A stretch of 64,000 nt of DNA from the NCBI GenBank assembly GCA_022774325.1, contig JALFNN010000047.1:1-64000 (forward strand). Reading direction: 5' to 3'. A program made the translations under genes and the position numbers. The notes beneath the pieces were generated by a model, which worked only from the letters and a program-made list of their open reading frames with translations, did not search any database and was not told the origin of the DNA. Shown here one piece after another: positions 62,833 to 64,000 of this stretch. Origin of the DNA: a bacterium (GTDB lineage: Bacteria > Bacillota > Clostridia > Lachnospirales > Lachnospiraceae). Numbering within the stretch: the first letter of the stretch is position 1; the number at the start of each line of letters is the position of its first letter.

Positions 62833-63513
62833 ATGGAACAGTATAAGAAAGAGTTTATTGAATTTATGGTGGAAAGCCAGGTCTTAAAATTTGGAGAATT
62901 TACATTGAAAAGCGGAAGAAAATCACCATTCTTCATGAATGCAGGTGCATATGTGACCGGATCCCAGCTGAAAAGGCTCGGAGAATACTATGCAAAAGCA
63001 ATTCATAACAAATATGGAGATGATTTCGACGTGCTGTTCGGACCGGCGTACAAAGGAATTCCACTCAGTGTTGTAACAGCAGTTGCTTACAGTGAATTGT
63101 ACGGAAAAGAAGTGCGTTATTGTTCAGACAGAAAAGAAGAAAAGGATCATGGTGCTGACAAAGGAAGTTTCCTTGGAAGTAAACTGAAGGATGGAGATCG
63201 TGTGATCATGATCGAGGATGTTACTACATCCGGAAAATCAATGGAAGAGACCGTTCCGAAGGTAAGGAACGCCGCTGAGGTCGAGATCGTTGGCCTGATT
63301 GTATCTCTGGACCGAATGGAAGTTGGAAAGGGCGGTGTAAAATGCGCGCTGGAAGAAGTAAAGGATCTGTATGGATTTGATACATCAGCAATTGTTACAA
63401 TGGCAGAAGTCGTAGAATGTCTTTATAATAAAGAAGTGAATGGACAGGTTGTAATCGACGATACATTGAAAGCGGCAATCGATGCATACTATGAACAGTA
63501 TGGTGCAAAATAA
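62833..63513 (+). CDS. pyrE: Orotate phosphoribosyltransferase
   Basis: PyrE joins orotate and PRPP to make OMP. The 226-residue product has FGEFTLKSGRKSPFFMNAG near the start, GPAYKGIPLSVVTAVA near 75-90, KEEKDHG (flexible loop) and the PRPP-binding VIMIEDVTTSGKSMEETV near 125-140. The start at 62833 follows GGAGGATG; the frame extends 9 codons upstream. Confidence 0.95.
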   Translation: MEQYKKEFIEFMVESQVLKFGEFTLKSGRKSPFFMNAGAYVTGSQLKRLGEYYAKAIHNKYGDDFDVLFGPAYKGIPLSVVTAVAYSELYGKEVRYCSDRKEEKDHGADKGSFLGSKLKDGDRVIMIEDVTTSGKSMEETVPKVRNAAEVEIVGLIVSLDRMEVGKGGVKCALEEVKDLYGFDTSAIVTMAEVVECLYNKEVNGQVVIDDTLKAAIDAYYEQYGAK

Positions 63514-63525
63514 GGAGGAAATCCG

Positions 63526-63678
63526 ATGACTGAGAAAGCATATAAAGTAATGGGATATACCGGAGCAGCGAGTCTTGCAGTGGGAATCGTAATGATTGTT
63601 GTCGGTGTTGTGACCGGAGTAGTCATGATCATCAGTGGGGCGAATCTGTTCAAGGCAAAAAGAGGTTTGACGTTTTAG
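63526..63678 (+). CDS. Small membrane peptide
   Basis: This 50-residue frame begins 12 bases after the pyrE stop, behind a perfect TAAGGAGG site. A single glycine/valine-rich hydrophobic segment (AASLAVGIVMIVVGVVTGVVMIISGANLF) spans most of it. The function is unknown; location suggests co-transcription with the pyr genes. Confidence 0.75.
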   Translation: MTEKAYKVMGYTGAASLAVGIVMIVVGVVTGVVMIISGANLFKAKRGLTF

Positions 63679-63693
63679 GAAGGATGCTTTGAA

Positions 63694-64000
63694 TTGAAAG
63701 CAAAAAAAAGGAAGCGATTTCGGATACTCGGAAAGATCTTATTTGTGTTATATATAGGATTTCTATTGTATTTTTTGATCTTTTCGGACTGGTATGGACG
63801 AACCGGAGAAATGAGAGAATATCATTATAATCTGGTTCTGTTTCAGGAAATCAATAGATTTTGGTATCACCGGGACCGGCTTGGTTGGATCGCATATGCG
63901 AATCTGTTTGGCAATGTACTGATTTTTGTACCGTTTGGATTTTTTATGCCGATGGCAAGCAGGTACCGAAGTCTCTTTCTGACGCTGTTCTATAGTTTTG
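63694..64000 (+). CDS. VanZ-like membrane protein (cut by window end)
   Basis: This frame, starting with TTG (AGGAAGG 12-18 bases upstream), remains open to the window end and gives at least 102 residues. A basic N-terminus leads into a hydrophobic helix (ILFVLYIGFLLYFLIFSDW). The later LVLFQEINRFWYH and NLFGNVLIFVPFGFFMPM segments resemble the VanZ family 'NLxGNxxxFxPfGfxxP' pattern. VanZ proteins are linked to teicoplanin resistance and other envelope functions; this copy is not diagnostic of resistance. Confidence 0.7.
   Translation, partial: MKAKKRKRFRILGKILFVLYIGFLLYFLIFSDWYGRTGEMREYHYNLVLFQEINRFWYHRDRLGWIAYANLFGNVLIFVPFGFFMPMASRYRSLFLTLFYSF

Noticed and set aside
63694-64000. Glycopeptide resistance determinant
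   Set aside because: VanZ-like proteins are widespread in Firmicutes without resistance, the gene is cut off, and no vanHAX-type genes are seen.

Overview
The window looks like a chromosome segment of a spore-forming Lachnospiraceae-type Clostridium (Dorea / Mediterraneibacter / Blautia-like; inferred). Pointers are FabK instead of FabI, a fused AccD-AccA carboxyltransferase, the secG-rnr-smpB order, an alpha/beta-type small acid-soluble spore protein, AddAB, the pyrF-pyrK-pyrD-pyrE order, tRNAs without encoded CCA and many strong Shine-Dalgarno sites. No rRNA, CRISPR array or intact insertion sequence was seen.

Layout. 1-9500: type II fatty-acid synthesis operon (fabK-fabD-fabG-fabF-accB-fabZ-accC-accDA), then a second FabK/nitronate-monooxygenase-like flavoprotein and a MarR regulator. 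9523-11360: an Rpn/PD-(D/E)XK gene between two near-identical ~250-bp repeats, each able to fold into a long hairpin. 11360-14450: sirtuin, YitT-type membrane protein and an anchored extracellular protein. 14465-19160 (minus strand): L-serine dehydratase subunits, glycerate kinase and a CdaR-type regulator, with a 321-bp imperfect palindrome between the last two. 19304-19451: a cloverleaf-like inverted-repeat element. 19540-24556: secG, rnr, smpB, an ECF S component, a YbaK deacylase and a GNAT enzyme. 24668-30318: a compact AT-rich element of about 5.6 kb integrated in the 3' end of the tmRNA gene. It carries a Rep-like protein, a small terminase-like protein, two unknown proteins, a serine recombinase and a tyrosine integrase. 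30299-31024: tmRNA, tRNA-Ala(CGC) and tRNA-Val(CAC) on the minus strand.

31128-38224: LysR regulator, C_GCAxxG_C_C protein, TDT transporter, two-component system, an isolated hisH-hisF pair and ung. 38278-49630: ArsR/metal P-type ATPase, TPR lipoprotein, HflX, AddB-AddA and DUF1294. 49812-51954: a PadR / DUF1700 / DUF4097 / PspC envelope-stress-like operon. 51997-53408: DUF3343, spore protein and a WecG/TagA-like protein. 53568-58640: PucR-like regulator, ftsE-ftsX, an EnvC-like hydrolase activator and an S41 protease, a division and cell-wall module. 58749-63513: pyrC-pyrF-pyrK-pyrD-pyrE, followed by a 50-residue membrane peptide and a VanZ-like protein cut by the window end.

The best candidates for undescribed biology are the small ssrA-integrated element with two recombinases and elaborate control sites, the palindrome-rpn-palindrome cassette, and the two large structured inverted repeats near the cdaR locus. 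Calls rest on reading motifs and sequence by eye; no database search was run.
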